This document shows, piece by piece, positions 10,270 through 20,100 of a stretch of 64,000 nucleotides of DNA. Source of the stretch: Marinomonas aquimarina (lineage in GTDB: Bacteria > Pseudomonadota > Gammaproteobacteria > Pseudomonadales > Marinomonadaceae); NCBI RefSeq assembly GCF_900089755.1, contig NZ_FLOC01000003.1, forward strand, positions 62,001 through 126,000, given 5' to 3'. Each line of letters begins with the position of its first letter. The first letter of the stretch is position 1. A program made the translations under genes and the position numbers. Under the pieces are notes generated by a model that was given only the letters and a program-made list of their open reading frames with translations, was not told the DNA's origin and ran no database searches.

Positions 10270-10851
10270 ATGCTCGACAGCATCAAAAAGATTGCTCAGC
10301 ATAAAGGCCTAGCAGGGGGCGTGGCGGTTGCCTTAGTGGCAGCCGTTGTATTTCTGCTGGGCAGTCGCCCTACTCTGTATATTTTAGAAGAGCAGAAGTT
10401 ATCTGAGGCCCCTGACTTTTTCTTAGAAGGGGTGCAACTAAAATCCTTTAACGAAGCTGGCCAACTGCAGGAAACCATCCATGCAGACGCCGCCAACCAC
10501 TACAATGCGCAGCATACTCGACTGACCAACCCAGTCATTACCCGCAGCGCTGGCAACATTAGCTCCATCGCCAGCGCTAAGAACGGCCTGATTGACGATG
10601 TTTCTGACAGTTTCACGCTCAGTGAAGAGGCGCGCGTGATTCGCTATTTGGATCAACAAGAGACAGCTCGCGTTGAAGCGTCAACCATCACCTATAGCGA
10701 CGAAGATCAAACCATACGCGGGCAACAGCAAAGTAAACTGACAACCCAACAAGGCATTACTGAGTCAGACAGCATCCAATTTAATTTAGTCGACAATACC
10801 GCAACCCTAGATGGAGGCGTGACAGGACATTATGACGTTTCAAAACCCTAA
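10270..10851 (+). CDS. lptC: LptC, LPS export bitopic membrane protein
   Basis: A 193-residue protein with one N-terminal membrane helix (about 15-31) and a periplasmic beta-jellyroll of the LptC/YrbK family. It receives lipopolysaccharide from the LptB2FG extractor and passes it to LptA. The segment ITYSDEDQTIRGQQQSKL near 140 is typical of the fold. The last 20 bases overlap lptA, so the two are translationally coupled. Confidence 0.92.
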   Translation: MLDSIKKIAQHKGLAGGVAVALVAAVVFLLGSRPTLYILEEQKLSEAPDFFLEGVQLKSFNEAGQLQETIHADAANHYNAQHTRLTNPVITRSAGNISSIASAKNGLIDDVSDSFTLSEEARVIRYLDQQETARVEASTITYSDEDQTIRGQQQSKLTTQQGITESDSIQFNLVDNTATLDGGVTGHYDVSKP

Positions 10852-11347
10852 ACTTACATTCGCTGCTTTAGCCATCGCACTCATCTGTGGCCCGTCATTT
10901 GCCTTACCAAATGACCATCAACAACCGATCAGTATCGAAGCCGATAAAGCTTTCTTTGACCAAAAACAAGGCACCGCGAGCTACAGCGGCAATGTCATGG
11001 TAAAACAAGGCTCTATCGTCATTGAAGCACAGCAGCTGACGATCCAAACCAACCCAGAAACGGGTGAATTTAAAGCTCTGAACGCACAAGGCAGCCCTTC
11101 TAAGTTCTCTCAGCAAATGGATCAAGCCGGCAACACCATGCACGCCAACGGTGACTCCTTAGACTATGATGTCACCACCGGACAGTTGGAAATACATAAC
11201 AACGGCTATCTCCAGCGCGGTGAGGATGAAATCTCTGCAGACTACATCCACTACCTTCTTGAAGAAGGCACATTTAAAGCCGAGAACCGTGGCAGCGGTC
11301 GTGTCAACATGACCCTTCAACCTAGCCTTACTGACCAAATAGATTAA
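10832..11347 (+). CDS. lptA: LptA, periplasmic LPS bridge protein
   Basis: A 171-residue secreted protein with a signal peptide (about 1-24, ending SFA) followed by the OstA/LptA jellyroll. Visible family blocks are [20 protein letters not shown] near 31-50, [14 protein letters not shown] near 53-67 and [15 protein letters not shown] near 137. LptA oligomers form the periplasmic bridge that carries LPS to LptD. It overlaps lptC and is followed five bases later by lptB. Confidence 0.94.
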   Translation: MTFQNPKLTFAALAIALICGPSFALPNDHQQPISIEADKAFFDQKQGTASYSGNVMVKQGSIVIEAQQLTIQTNPETGEFKALNAQGSPSKFSQQMDQAGNTMHANGDSLDYDVTTGQLEIHNNGYLQRGEDEISADYIHYLLEEGTFKAENRGSGRVNMTLQPSLTDQID

Positions 11348-11352
11348 TTTTC

Positions 11353-12078
11353 ATGGCCATTCTTGAAGCAAAAAATCTAGCCAAAAGCTACAAAAAACGA
11401 CAAGTCGTAAAAGACGTCTCCCTCGCCGTTAGCTCTGGAGAAGCCGTTGGCCTACTCGGCCCTAACGGTGCCGGTAAAACCACCTGTTTCTATATGATCG
11501 TCGGCATGATCGCCAACGATTTTGGTGGCATCTTTATTGACGGCGAAGACGTGACCAAAGATGCCATGCACAGCCGTGCGCAAAAGGGCATTGGTTATCT
11601 ACCGCAAGAAGCATCCATCTTCCGCAAGATGTCGGTGGAAGATAATATCCTTGCGATATTAGAAACACGCCAAGACCTGAGCAAAGAGCAGCGCCTTGAG
11701 AAAATGGAAAGCCTACTTGAGGAATTCCACGTCACCCATATCCGCAAAAACCTTGGCATGGCATTGTCCGGTGGCGAAAGACGACGTGTTGAAATTGCCC
11801 GTGCGTTAGCCATGAACCCTAAGTTTGTGCTACTTGACGAGCCCTTCGCTGGGGTCGACCCTATTTCCGTTGGCGACATCAAGGGCATCATCAAACACCT
11901 GCAAAAAAGTGGTATCGGTGTTTTGATAACCGACCACAACGTACGTGAAACCTTGGACATTTGTGATAAAGCCTACATTGTCGGTAATGGTCATATTATC
12001 GCCTCAGGAGATGCTGAGTCCGTTATCAACAATGAGCAGGTTAAAAAAATCTACCTAGGCGACAACTTCAGACTTTAA
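11353..12078 (+). CDS. lptB: LptB, LPS export ATP-binding protein
   Basis: A 241-residue cytosolic ATPase of the LptB2FGC complex. Walker A (GPNGAGKTT), the near-invariant LptB signature [16 protein letters not shown] and Walker B ([13 protein letters not shown]) are intact, followed by [10 protein letters not shown] with the switch His. lptF and lptG are elsewhere, as is usual. It lies upstream of rpoN with a 76-base gap. Confidence 0.97.
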   Translation: MAILEAKNLAKSYKKRQVVKDVSLAVSSGEAVGLLGPNGAGKTTCFYMIVGMIANDFGGIFIDGEDVTKDAMHSRAQKGIGYLPQEASIFRKMSVEDNILAILETRQDLSKEQRLEKMESLLEEFHVTHIRKNLGMALSGGERRRVEIARALAMNPKFVLLDEPFAGVDPISVGDIKGIIKHLQKSGIGVLITDHNVRETLDICDKAYIVGNGHIIASGDAESVINNEQVKKIYLGDNFRL

Positions 12079-12154
12079 GCCCCTTATTTTTCGCATAAAA
12101 AGGGAGTACTATGCATAAGTCATTCCAAATAAACGAAAATATAAGAGTTGCGTT

Positions 12155-13642
12155 ATGAAGCAGTCTTTGCAACTTAAAATCGGTCAACAGTTAACCATGA
12201 CTCCGCAATTGCAGCAGGCCATCAAATTGCTGCAATTGTCCACGCTCGACCTACAGCAAGAAATCCATGAATTTCTTGAGTCAAACCCTCTGTTAGAGTT
12301 TGACGAGGAAGAGAACTACGTAGCGGAGAGCGAAAACCGTACCAGCGAAGCCAATAACGCTAACGAGTCGTCTAGTAGTGAAGCGAGCGATGCCGCCGCA
12401 GAGCAACCACAAGTCGAATCTGAATGGACTGATAACATTCCCAATGAACTTTCAATCGACAGCCATTGGGATGATACCTACCAAAACTCTGCCGCCGCAG
12501 CTGACACACCGTCGTTTGATGGTGATCAAGACTTTGATAGCCGCAATGCCCTGTCAGAGGACATGCAAGATCATTTGATCTGGCAACTAAACTTGACGCA
12601 CATGTCTGATCGCGACATCGAGATCGCCTACGCCATCATCGACAGCGTACAAACTGATGGCTATTTGTCGCTTAGTTTAGAAGAAATTTTCAGCGCGTTA
12701 GCCGAAGAGCTAGAAGAGCTCGAATTGGATGAAGTGGCTGCAGTACAGCATCGTTTACAGCGCTTTGATCCGGTCGGCGTTTGCTCGCAGGATCTGCGTG
12801 AGTGCTTGCTAGTACAATTAGAAGCGTACAAAGAACACCCCCTATTTCGTGCCACCTACAATATTGTTGATCAGCACCTTGGTCTGTTAGGCAACCGTGA
12901 CTACGCTCAACTAAGCCGCAAAACCAAACTAAAAGAAGACGCCCTGAAAGACGTCATCACTCTGATTCAACAGCTTAATCCACGTCCAGGCTCCGTTATC
13001 GACACCAGCGAAACGGATTATGTCATCCCCGATGTCAGCGTCAAAAAACACAACGGTGTATGGCAGGTAGAGCTCAACAACGACGCCCTCCCGCCGATCA
13101 AAATCAATGAAACCTATTCAGCTATGGTGAATAGCAGCGCTTCCAGTGAAGACATTTCTTACATCAAGAACTCACTGCAAGAAGCCAAATGGTTCTTAAA
13201 GAGCCTACAAAGCCGCAATGAAACCCTATTGAAAGTGGCCAGCTGTATTGTCGCCAAGCAGGTTGATTTCTTTGAAATCGGTGAAGAAGCGATGAAACCC
13301 ATGGTGCTGCACGATGTCGCAGAAGAAGTGGGCATGCATGAGTCGACAATTTCACGTGTCACCACACAAAAATACATGCATACTCCTCGTGGCATCTATG
13401 AACTGAAGTACTTCTTCTCAAGCCATGTGAATACCGCATCAGGCGGCGAATGCTCCTCTACAGCTATTCGCGCGATGATTAAGAAGCTGGTGGCCGATGA
13501 GCCACCTCAGAAGCCGCTCAGCGATAACAAATTGGCCACCATTCTGGCCGAACAAGGAATCCAGGTTGCGCGACGAACAGTCGCTAAATACCGTGAAGCA
13601 ATGAACATCCCGCCCTCTAACGAGCGGAAACGACTTATCTAA
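12155..13642 (+). CDS. rpoN: RNA polymerase sigma-54 factor
   Basis: A 495-residue sigma-54. Region I is Gln/Leu-rich (about 1-50, MKQSLQLKIGQQLTMTPQ type) and binds activators. Region II (50-120) is a low-complexity acidic/Ser linker. A core-binding domain and the DNA-binding domain with helix-turn-helix (about 365-390) follow, and the RpoN box ARRTVAKYRE near 472 recognises the -24 element. It directs genes under AAA+ enhancer-binding activators. In many relatives hpf lies between rpoN and ptsN; here ptsN starts 11 bases after the rpoN stop. Confidence 0.97.
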   Translation: MKQSLQLKIGQQLTMTPQLQQAIKLLQLSTLDLQQEIHEFLESNPLLEFDEEENYVAESENRTSEANNANESSSSEASDAAAEQPQVESEWTDNIPNELSIDSHWDDTYQNSAAAADTPSFDGDQDFDSRNALSEDMQDHLIWQLNLTHMSDRDIEIAYAIIDSVQTDGYLSLSLEEIFSALAEELEELELDEVAAVQHRLQRFDPVGVCSQDLRECLLVQLEAYKEHPLFRATYNIVDQHLGLLGNRDYAQLSRKTKLKEDALKDVITLIQQLNPRPGSVIDTSETDYVIPDVSVKKHNGVWQVELNNDALPPIKINETYSAMVNSSASSEDISYIKNSLQEAKWFLKSLQSRNETLLKVASCIVAKQVDFFEIGEEAMKPMVLHDVAEEVGMHESTISRVTTQKYMHTPRGIYELKYFFSSHVNTASGGECSSTAIRAMIKKLVADEPPQKPLSDNKLATILAEQGIQVARRTVAKYREAMNIPPSNERKRLI

Positions 13643-13653
13643 AGGCTATCGAA

Positions 13654-14103
13654 ATGTCAGTTAAAAATTTAGTCAAACCTGAACTGGTATTTGCCAAACA
13701 GCAAATCTCCAGCAAAAAACGACTGTTAGAACAATTAGCTGAGTCTGTTGGCGATCGTCTGCATTGCAACGCAGACGATGTATACGATGCCCTATTGGGA
13801 CGTGAAAAACTGGGCAGTACGGGCATTGGCAATGGAATCGCCATCCCTCACTGTCGCTTAGAGCAGGCAAACTGCGCGAAGATCGTGCTCATGTCGCTGG
13901 ACACACCGATTGATTTTGACTCAATCGACCGTCGCCCAGTGGATTTGATTTTTGCCTTGCTGGTACCGCCACACCAGTGTGATGAGCATTTGGCGACCCT
14001 AGCGCAAATTGCTGAGCTTGCACAATCTGAAGACAAGCTGGATGTTTTACGACAAGCACAAAGCAACAGCGAGTTATACGCTGTGTTCGACTCTTTGATT
14101 TAA
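13654..14103 (+). CDS. ptsN: nitrogen-PTS EIIA component (EIIANtr)
   Basis: A 149-residue PTS EIIA type-2 domain protein. The phosphorylated His66 lies in the motif GIAIPHCRLE. EIIANtr takes phosphate from NPr and acts as a regulator (potassium transport, stress and nitrogen-carbon balance) rather than in sugar uptake. The position right after rpoN is the conserved one, and npr follows 10 bases later. rapZ, which separates the two in many relatives, is missing. Confidence 0.95.
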   Translation: MSVKNLVKPELVFAKQQISSKKRLLEQLAESVGDRLHCNADDVYDALLGREKLGSTGIGNGIAIPHCRLEQANCAKIVLMSLDTPIDFDSIDRRPVDLIFALLVPPHQCDEHLATLAQIAELAQSEDKLDVLRQAQSNSELYAVFDSLI

Positions 14104-14113
14104 GGACAAGCCT

Positions 14114-14383
14114 ATGCTGGAGAAATCCATTGAAATCATCAATAAACTGGGCCTTCATGCGCGTGCAGCAGGGAAACTTGTTGAAACGACTAGCCAGTTT
14201 GCGTCCGATATCACCATTGAGAAAGAAGGACGTAACGTTGATGGGAAAAGCATCATGGCCATGATGATGCTGGCTGCCGCCAAAGGTACTATCATCAACA
14301 TCAAGGTGAATGGCGAAGACGAAGCCGCGGCAATGGAAGCCATCGTTGCCTTAATTAATGACCGTTTTGGGGAAGGCGAATAG
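14114..14383 (+). CDS. npr: NPr, HPr-like phosphocarrier of the nitrogen PTS
   Basis: An 89-residue HPr-fold protein with active His15 (KLGLHARAAGKL) and Ser46 in GKSIMAMMML, the position equivalent to the regulatory serine of HPr. It carries phosphate from EINtr (PtsP) to EIIANtr. The location next to ptsN identifies it as the nitrogen-branch paralogue. mgtE starts five bases after its stop. Confidence 0.93.
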   Translation: MLEKSIEIINKLGLHARAAGKLVETTSQFASDITIEKEGRNVDGKSIMAMMMLAAAKGTIINIKVNGEDEAAAMEAIVALINDRFGEGE

Positions 14384-14387
14384 CCTG

Positions 14388-15740
14388 ATGAGCGATCAGA
14401 CGACGTTAGAACACTTACAAACTGTTGCCGACTCCCTTGAGTCTGGGGCAACGATGCAAATTCGTTATTTGCTTAATGGTGCTCTGCCAGCACAGGACGT
14501 TGCTCGTCTTTTAGAATCCTCTCCGCCAAAAGAGCGTAAGCTGTTGTGGGAACTGATTGACCACGACAACCAGGGTGACGTTCTACAATACGTGTCAGAA
14601 GAGATCAGTGTCCAATTCATGAAAAGCATGGACACTGAACGCCTGTTGGCCGTATCTGAAAGCTTCGATAACGATGACCTTGCCGACATTCTACAGCAAC
14701 TTCCTGAAACGCTAGTAAAGGAAGTCCTAGCCTCCATGACCGCACAGAACCGTGCGCGTATGGAGTCCTTGATGAGCTACCCAGAGGATTCTGCTGGTGG
14801 TCTGATGAACACAGACACCATCACTATCCGCCCTAACATCACCATTGATATCGTGTTTCGCTTTTTACGCCGCCACACGGAGCTACCGGAAATGACCGAT
14901 AGCTTGCTAGTGGTGAGTCGTTCAGACCGTTTCCTGGGGATTTTGCCACTGCGCAAACTGCTGGTAGCCGATACCGACACCACCGTTCGCGACATCATGG
15001 AAACAGACTGCGATGCTATCCATGCTGAGCAAACGGCAGCCGAAGTAGCACAACTTTTCGAAAAGATGGACTTGGTCTCAGCACCGGTTATCGATCCTGA
15101 CAGCAAGAAGCTGCTCGGGCGTATTACCATCGATGACGTGGTCGATGTCATTCGTGACGAAGCCGAGCACTCGATGCTGCAAATGGCTGGTCTAGACGAT
15201 GACGAGGATACCTTTGCCCCCGTTATGCAAACCACGCGGCGCCGTGCGGTTTGGTTGGGCATCAACTTAATCACAGCATTTATAGCGTCTTATGTGATCG
15301 GTTTATTCCAAAACACATTGGACAAAGTCGTCGCACTCGCTATCCTTATGCCCATTGTAGCCAGTATGGGGGGGATCGCCGGATCACAGGTACTCACCCT
15401 AGTGATTCGTGGTATCGCACTGAATCAGATCGGTGCCTCGAACGCCCGCTGGCTGCTCAATCGAGAGGTCGTTGTCGGCCTCATAAACGGTGTGCTCTGG
15501 GCGACCGTGATCGCATTGCTCACGGTGGTGTGGTTTGGCGATATGCAAATCGCCTATGTCATCGCTGGAGCCATCGTCATAAATTTACTCTTTGCCGCTC
15601 TAACAGGCACCCTACTACCGATCGCCCTGAAGAAATTAGGCATCGACCCAGCATTAGCAGGCAGTGTGATTTTAACAACTGTAACCGATGTGGTAGGTTT
15701 CCTCTCTTTCCTAGGGTTGGCAACACTCTTTTTACTATAG
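14388..15740 (+). CDS. mgtE: magnesium transporter MgtE
   Basis: A 450-residue Mg2+ channel/transporter. The N-terminal superhelical domain (about 1-125) is followed by two CBS domains (about 130-255; MNTDTITIRPNITI and ITIDDVVDVIRDEA blocks) that sense cytosolic Mg2+. Five C-terminal membrane helices (285-450) include MPIVASMGGIAGSQ and the last block containing TTVTDVVGF. The start at 14388 sits just after npr; a longer reading overlapping npr lacks family similarity. Confidence 0.93.
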   Translation: MSDQTTLEHLQTVADSLESGATMQIRYLLNGALPAQDVARLLESSPPKERKLLWELIDHDNQGDVLQYVSEEISVQFMKSMDTERLLAVSESFDNDDLADILQQLPETLVKEVLASMTAQNRARMESLMSYPEDSAGGLMNTDTITIRPNITIDIVFRFLRRHTELPEMTDSLLVVSRSDRFLGILPLRKLLVADTDTTVRDIMETDCDAIHAEQTAAEVAQLFEKMDLVSAPVIDPDSKKLLGRITIDDVVDVIRDEAEHSMLQMAGLDDDEDTFAPVMQTTRRRAVWLGINLITAFIASYVIGLFQNTLDKVVALAILMPIVASMGGIAGSQVLTLVIRGIALNQIGASNARWLLNREVVVGLINGVLWATVIALLTVVWFGDMQIAYVIAGAIVINLLFAALTGTLLPIALKKLGIDPALAGSVILTTVTDVVGFLSFLGLATLFLL

Positions 15741-15753
15741 AAACGAATTAACC

Positions 15754-16284
15754 ATGACAGATTTTGAACATTACGACGACAGCGAAGACGATTACAAAAG
15801 TAAGACCCAAGTAAAAAGAGAAATGGAAGCTCTGCAAGACTTAGGTGAAAAGCTGACACAATTGAGCCCAGGTCAACGCAAAAAAGTCCCCATGTCGGAC
15901 ACCTTACGTGCCGCATTAGAAGAAGCCGATCGTATCAAGCAATGGGGCGCAAAACGTCGCCACCTACAATACATCGGTAAAGTGATGCGTACTGAAGACG
16001 GAGAAGCGATTGCTGCACGTTTAGAGTTGTTTGATAGCACTTCTGCAGCGAACAACAAACGCTTCCACCAACTTGAGGCAACGCGCGACGCACTGATCGG
16101 TGAAAACAGCAAAACGGTTCTCGACGAATACATTGAAAAGAACCCTGCAGTGGATATTCAACAGCTGCGCTCTTTGGTACGCACCGCGATCAAAGAAGCC
16201 GAAACCGGCAAATCCACGACCAGCCGTAAAAAGCTGTTTAAGTACTTGCGTGAAGTACAGGATGCACAGCTAGGGCTGCTGTAA
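15754..16284 (+). CDS. yjgA: YjgA/DarP, ribosome-associated DUF615 protein
   Basis: A 176-residue DUF615 protein, highly charged and helical. The typical start has SKTQVKREMEALQDLGEKL near 14-32, and the ARLELFDS block occurs near 90. YjgA (DarP) binds late 50S precursors and supports peptidyl-transferase-centre maturation in E. coli. The stop lies two bases from the end of the convergent nitrilase-family gene, with no visible terminator between them. Confidence 0.9.
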   Translation: MTDFEHYDDSEDDYKSKTQVKREMEALQDLGEKLTQLSPGQRKKVPMSDTLRAALEEADRIKQWGAKRRHLQYIGKVMRTEDGEAIAARLELFDSTSAANNKRFHQLEATRDALIGENSKTVLDEYIEKNPAVDIQQLRSLVRTAIKEAETGKSTTSRKKLFKYLREVQDAQLGLL

Positions 16285-16286
16285 AT

Positions 16287-17126
16287 CTAATGAAAAATAC
16301 GGCGATGTTCGGCACAGGGCATCGCCGTTTTTATTTGCTGACGATAGTCCGTATCTACGTCACAATGCAGCACACCCGCTTGCTGATCATCTAAACAAGC
16401 CAACTGTTCTCCCCATGGCGAATAAGCCACACTATTACCGTAGGTCTGACGCGTCTCGTTATGCCAACCCGCCTGGTTCACTCCGATCATATAGCATTGG
16501 TTTTCAATCGATCTTGCTTGCAGTAGCGCATGCCAATGGGCCTGGCCCGTTCGATGGGTAAACGCCGAAGGCACCACCACAACATCTGCTCCCAAAGCCA
16601 TCAGCTGACGATAGAATTCAGGAAAGCGTAAGTCGTAGCAGATGCTGAGCCCCAAACACACGCCATCAATCATATACACTACTGGTGACAACTCACCTGG
16701 CTCAATGAAACGCGATTCTTGGTATTGCGCTGCCTTATCTGCCACTTGCACATCAAACAAATGGATTTTGTCATAACGCGCCACCAGCTCACCTTGGTCT
16801 GAGATCAATAGACTCGACTGACGCACTCGTCCATCCGCCACCAGACTACCATCAGGGCGCTGTGCCATAGGGTGTGAACCAATTAAAATAAAGGTTTGAT
16901 GCTGTCGAGCAAACTCAGACATGGCAGTTAAAATTCGCTGCGTTGGCTCACCCTCCGCAAGCGAGCGCATTTGCTTGGCATCAAACAAAAACACATTTTC
17001 CGGCAATAGAATCAAGCGCGGTGAATGCTCTAACGCGGCGTTCATTAGTACCAATACAGTGTCTAAATTGCTCTGCCAATCCGCTCCACTGGTCAACTGT
17101 ATAGACACCACAGAAAGCTTCGACAT
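16287..17126 (-). CDS. carbon-nitrogen hydrolase, Nit1-like (probable deaminated-glutathione amidase)
   Basis: A 279-residue nitrilase-superfamily amidase with an intact catalytic triad: Glu43 (LPENVF), Lys120 (YDKIHLFDV) and Cys163 (SICYDLRFPE). The DKIHLFDV block followed by the FIEPGE segment is typical of Nit1/YbeM enzymes, which repair glutathione deaminated by transaminases. Substrate assignment is by family only. It is the last gene of the minus-strand mreB-to-nit run, eight bases after yhdP. Confidence 0.85.
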   Translation of the reverse strand: MSKLSVVSIQLTSGADWQSNLDTVLVLMNAALEHSPRLILLPENVFLFDAKQMRSLAEGEPTQRILTAMSEFARQHQTFILIGSHPMAQRPDGSLVADGRVRQSSLLISDQGELVARYDKIHLFDVQVADKAAQYQESRFIEPGELSPVVYMIDGVCLGLSICYDLRFPEFYRQLMALGADVVVVPSAFTHRTGQAHWHALLQARSIENQCYMIGVNQAGWHNETRQTYGNSVAYSPWGEQLACLDDQQAGVLHCDVDTDYRQQIKTAMPCAEHRRIFH

Positions 17127-17133
17127 AATTTAA

Positions 17134-20100
17134 CTACCTTATTGGAGAGTATGGAACAGGGGTCACCTTAGGATTACTAAAAGGTCCCTCGATTTCGTAT
17201 TGAATGCTGGTCACTTTAGACAACTGATCGCCTATCAATTTGTCGGTAATGTAGAGTAGACCAGCGATCTGCGGTGAGGCTAAAAGCAGCCCCGCTACAG
17301 GCAAGCTACTGGTAATGGGCACGGTTGCAGTAAGGCGCTCTTTCAGCGTTTCATCAACAAGATTGGCACTGCCCTGCAAAGTGATTTCTGCTGTGGGCGA
17401 CTTAACTCGCACGGGCTCAGCAGTATTCAAGATGCCATCAGTGATGAACAGCGAGCTGCTAAAGCTATCGAATGGCATACCGGGCTCGTACAAATCTGTA
17501 AAATCAAACGTGAGGCGTTTTGCGAGTGCATCAACGTTAAAGATGCCAAGTAAGCGCAAAAATGGCGGCAGCTGATCCACTTGATTAAAGTTACCATTCT
17601 GCACATTAAACTGTATGCGACCGTTTAACGAAGGTCGATCAAACTTGAGCAAAGAGTCTTTCCAGCTTAACGCAATGTCCATCTGATAACGGTTCGACGA
17701 CAAGAAGGGGGTCGGTGAGAATTTCTTGGTCAGTTCACGGGCATTTTCACCTTCAGCCTTAATGGTCAACTCAACATTTTCCTGGGCACCACCTTGCCAA
17801 AAGATTTGCCCTTTGAATTGCCCCTTGGGCAGACGGGTCGAAATATCATCAATACGTATGCTATTGCCAAGATTGACTACCTTACCCTGCCAATCACCAT
17901 AGGGACGATTATCAATCAAAATCTGATCCACGCGCAGGAGCATGGACGGAATCACACCCGGTTGTAAAGCGCTGTCTTGGCTCGCCTCAGCAGCAACTGG
18001 CTCAACACCTTCCATGGCAATCAATTTATCCGCTGAGCGCCAATTCAGATAGTGCACATGCAACTCGGGACCTGCATCCGTTTGTCGCAACACGGCATTT
18101 AATTCATCCGACGTGACAGATAATGGATGGCCTGCCTGACCTCGACTGTAGGTCAATTTAACGTTATTAAGCTGGTTGTTGTCATTAATGGGCACATGAT
18201 CAACGATGATGTCGGCTGCGCGTATCCACTCTGGCAGCACCATCGCTATTGGCGCTGGCGCCGCGACCGGCTCACTCAGGGGCATTTTAGGCGAAAAATC
18301 CTCTACAATCGGCTGCCAAGTTTGCCAGTTAAACTCATCAAATTGACCGTAAAAAGACACGCCCTTGGTGATGGCAACGTCTTTCGGTAGTGGCTTAAAC
18401 AGTGACACACTGCCACCTTTCAGCCCCCCTTCTTGAATCAGCAAACGCGAATGTACGAGATTCTGGACAGCCGTTTCCAGCATCACCTCTCCCGCCAACA
18501 CTTGAATACGCACATCAGTGGGACGCAACTGGTCTGAACGCTTAGCAAATGGCGCAGGTAGCGCTAACGACACACCTTTTAGATCGCTAGCAAGGTTGAA
18601 ATCCACCTGATCTGCTTGTGAGCGCCCCACACCTAGAGAGGCAGAATAAGCGGTCACACCTTGCACACGTGAGATCACTGGCGCCGGTGCTTGACGCCAC
18701 TTAGCCAGCTGCACTGTGTCCACGGTACCCTTGATGACCCCATCAATTGCCAATCGCCCCGAGGCAAGACGCTCAGAGGTCAAGACCAAGTCTGAGGCCC
18801 CACCTAGAGTCGTGACACTAAAGCGGGTGTCATGCAGTCCTTGCTCACTGTTGTAATGCAGCACACCTTGACCCACTCGAAGTGGCAGCGCGATTTGTGC
18901 AATATTAAGAGGATTATTGGTAAAGGCCAAAGCCAGCGTGACATCTGGCTCACGCGCTTGACCTTGAATAGGCACCACAACCGCAAACTCACCGGTGACC
19001 TCCCCGCCGATCTGCCAATCAACAAAGGGGGCCAGTACCGAGCTTTTCAGTGGCGTTTGAGCCAGTGTGGACAACACCTTACCAGCATCATGCTCAACGT
19101 CTCCCTGCACCGTCAACCAACCAGAGCGCTCGCCGCGAATGGGCACAATGACCTGAATATTCTCTACTGGCAGGCCTGCAAATAAGGCACTTTTGACGTC
19201 GACACTGATTTGACGATTATCTACTAAAACTCTGCCATTGACTTGCGTCGCAGACGGCCAGTTATCAGCAAAGCTGACTCGATCCAAGTTAGCATCAATC
19301 GCCAACCTAAGGTGCGGCTCTGAGACACCTTTTTTAAGCCCAGTTCGGAGCAGTAGGTCGACATTCCTGGCCTCACCATCGCCCAACGCTTTATCCAGCC
19401 ATTGGGTTAGCTCTTCTGAAAGTACATTAGGGGGAACAAAGGTGAGACGATCCTGCTTGGGTACATTTTGAGCATTGATATCAACCGTCAGCCAATCCTC
19501 GCCAACCCCAGTCTCATCTCGAGGCTGCTCAAGGTGGAAGCCTCCGCGAATAGTGGCACCATTACGCTCGATGCTTAACTCCCTACCCGATACCACAAAG
19601 GCATTATCATGCAGTTGCCAAGCGACTTCACCACTGGCTTGAGCAACCTCCCAGACATCATCATAAACTGTCGGAAACGCTAGCTGCGCCTGCTGACTTT
19701 TAAACTCAATACTGCCTTGGGAGTCAGTAAGGGAAAATAAGCCATAGACATTGTTGACCGCTGGAATGCCATTATGACCCTCCACTTCGGCATTAATTAA
19801 GTTGCTTAAATACTGATAGCGCAGTTTTTCACTGCCACGCCAAATCCGTAACGAAGCATTTTGCGCTTCACCACGGGGACGTAGGCCGGACAATATTTTC
19901 GCTAGACGCCAATCCTCTGGGACAAAATTCAACGCCAATCGATTGGCAATTGCGGCGTCCATTTTATTGAACACAACAAAGGTACGATTCCCCTGGCGCT
20001 CCCATTCAGCCTTGATGTCCACCCCTTCATAGAGACGACCATCGTCGTTAAAGGCCATGTTCGTTACCGTGGCATTCATACCATCACTGGACAAACGCAA

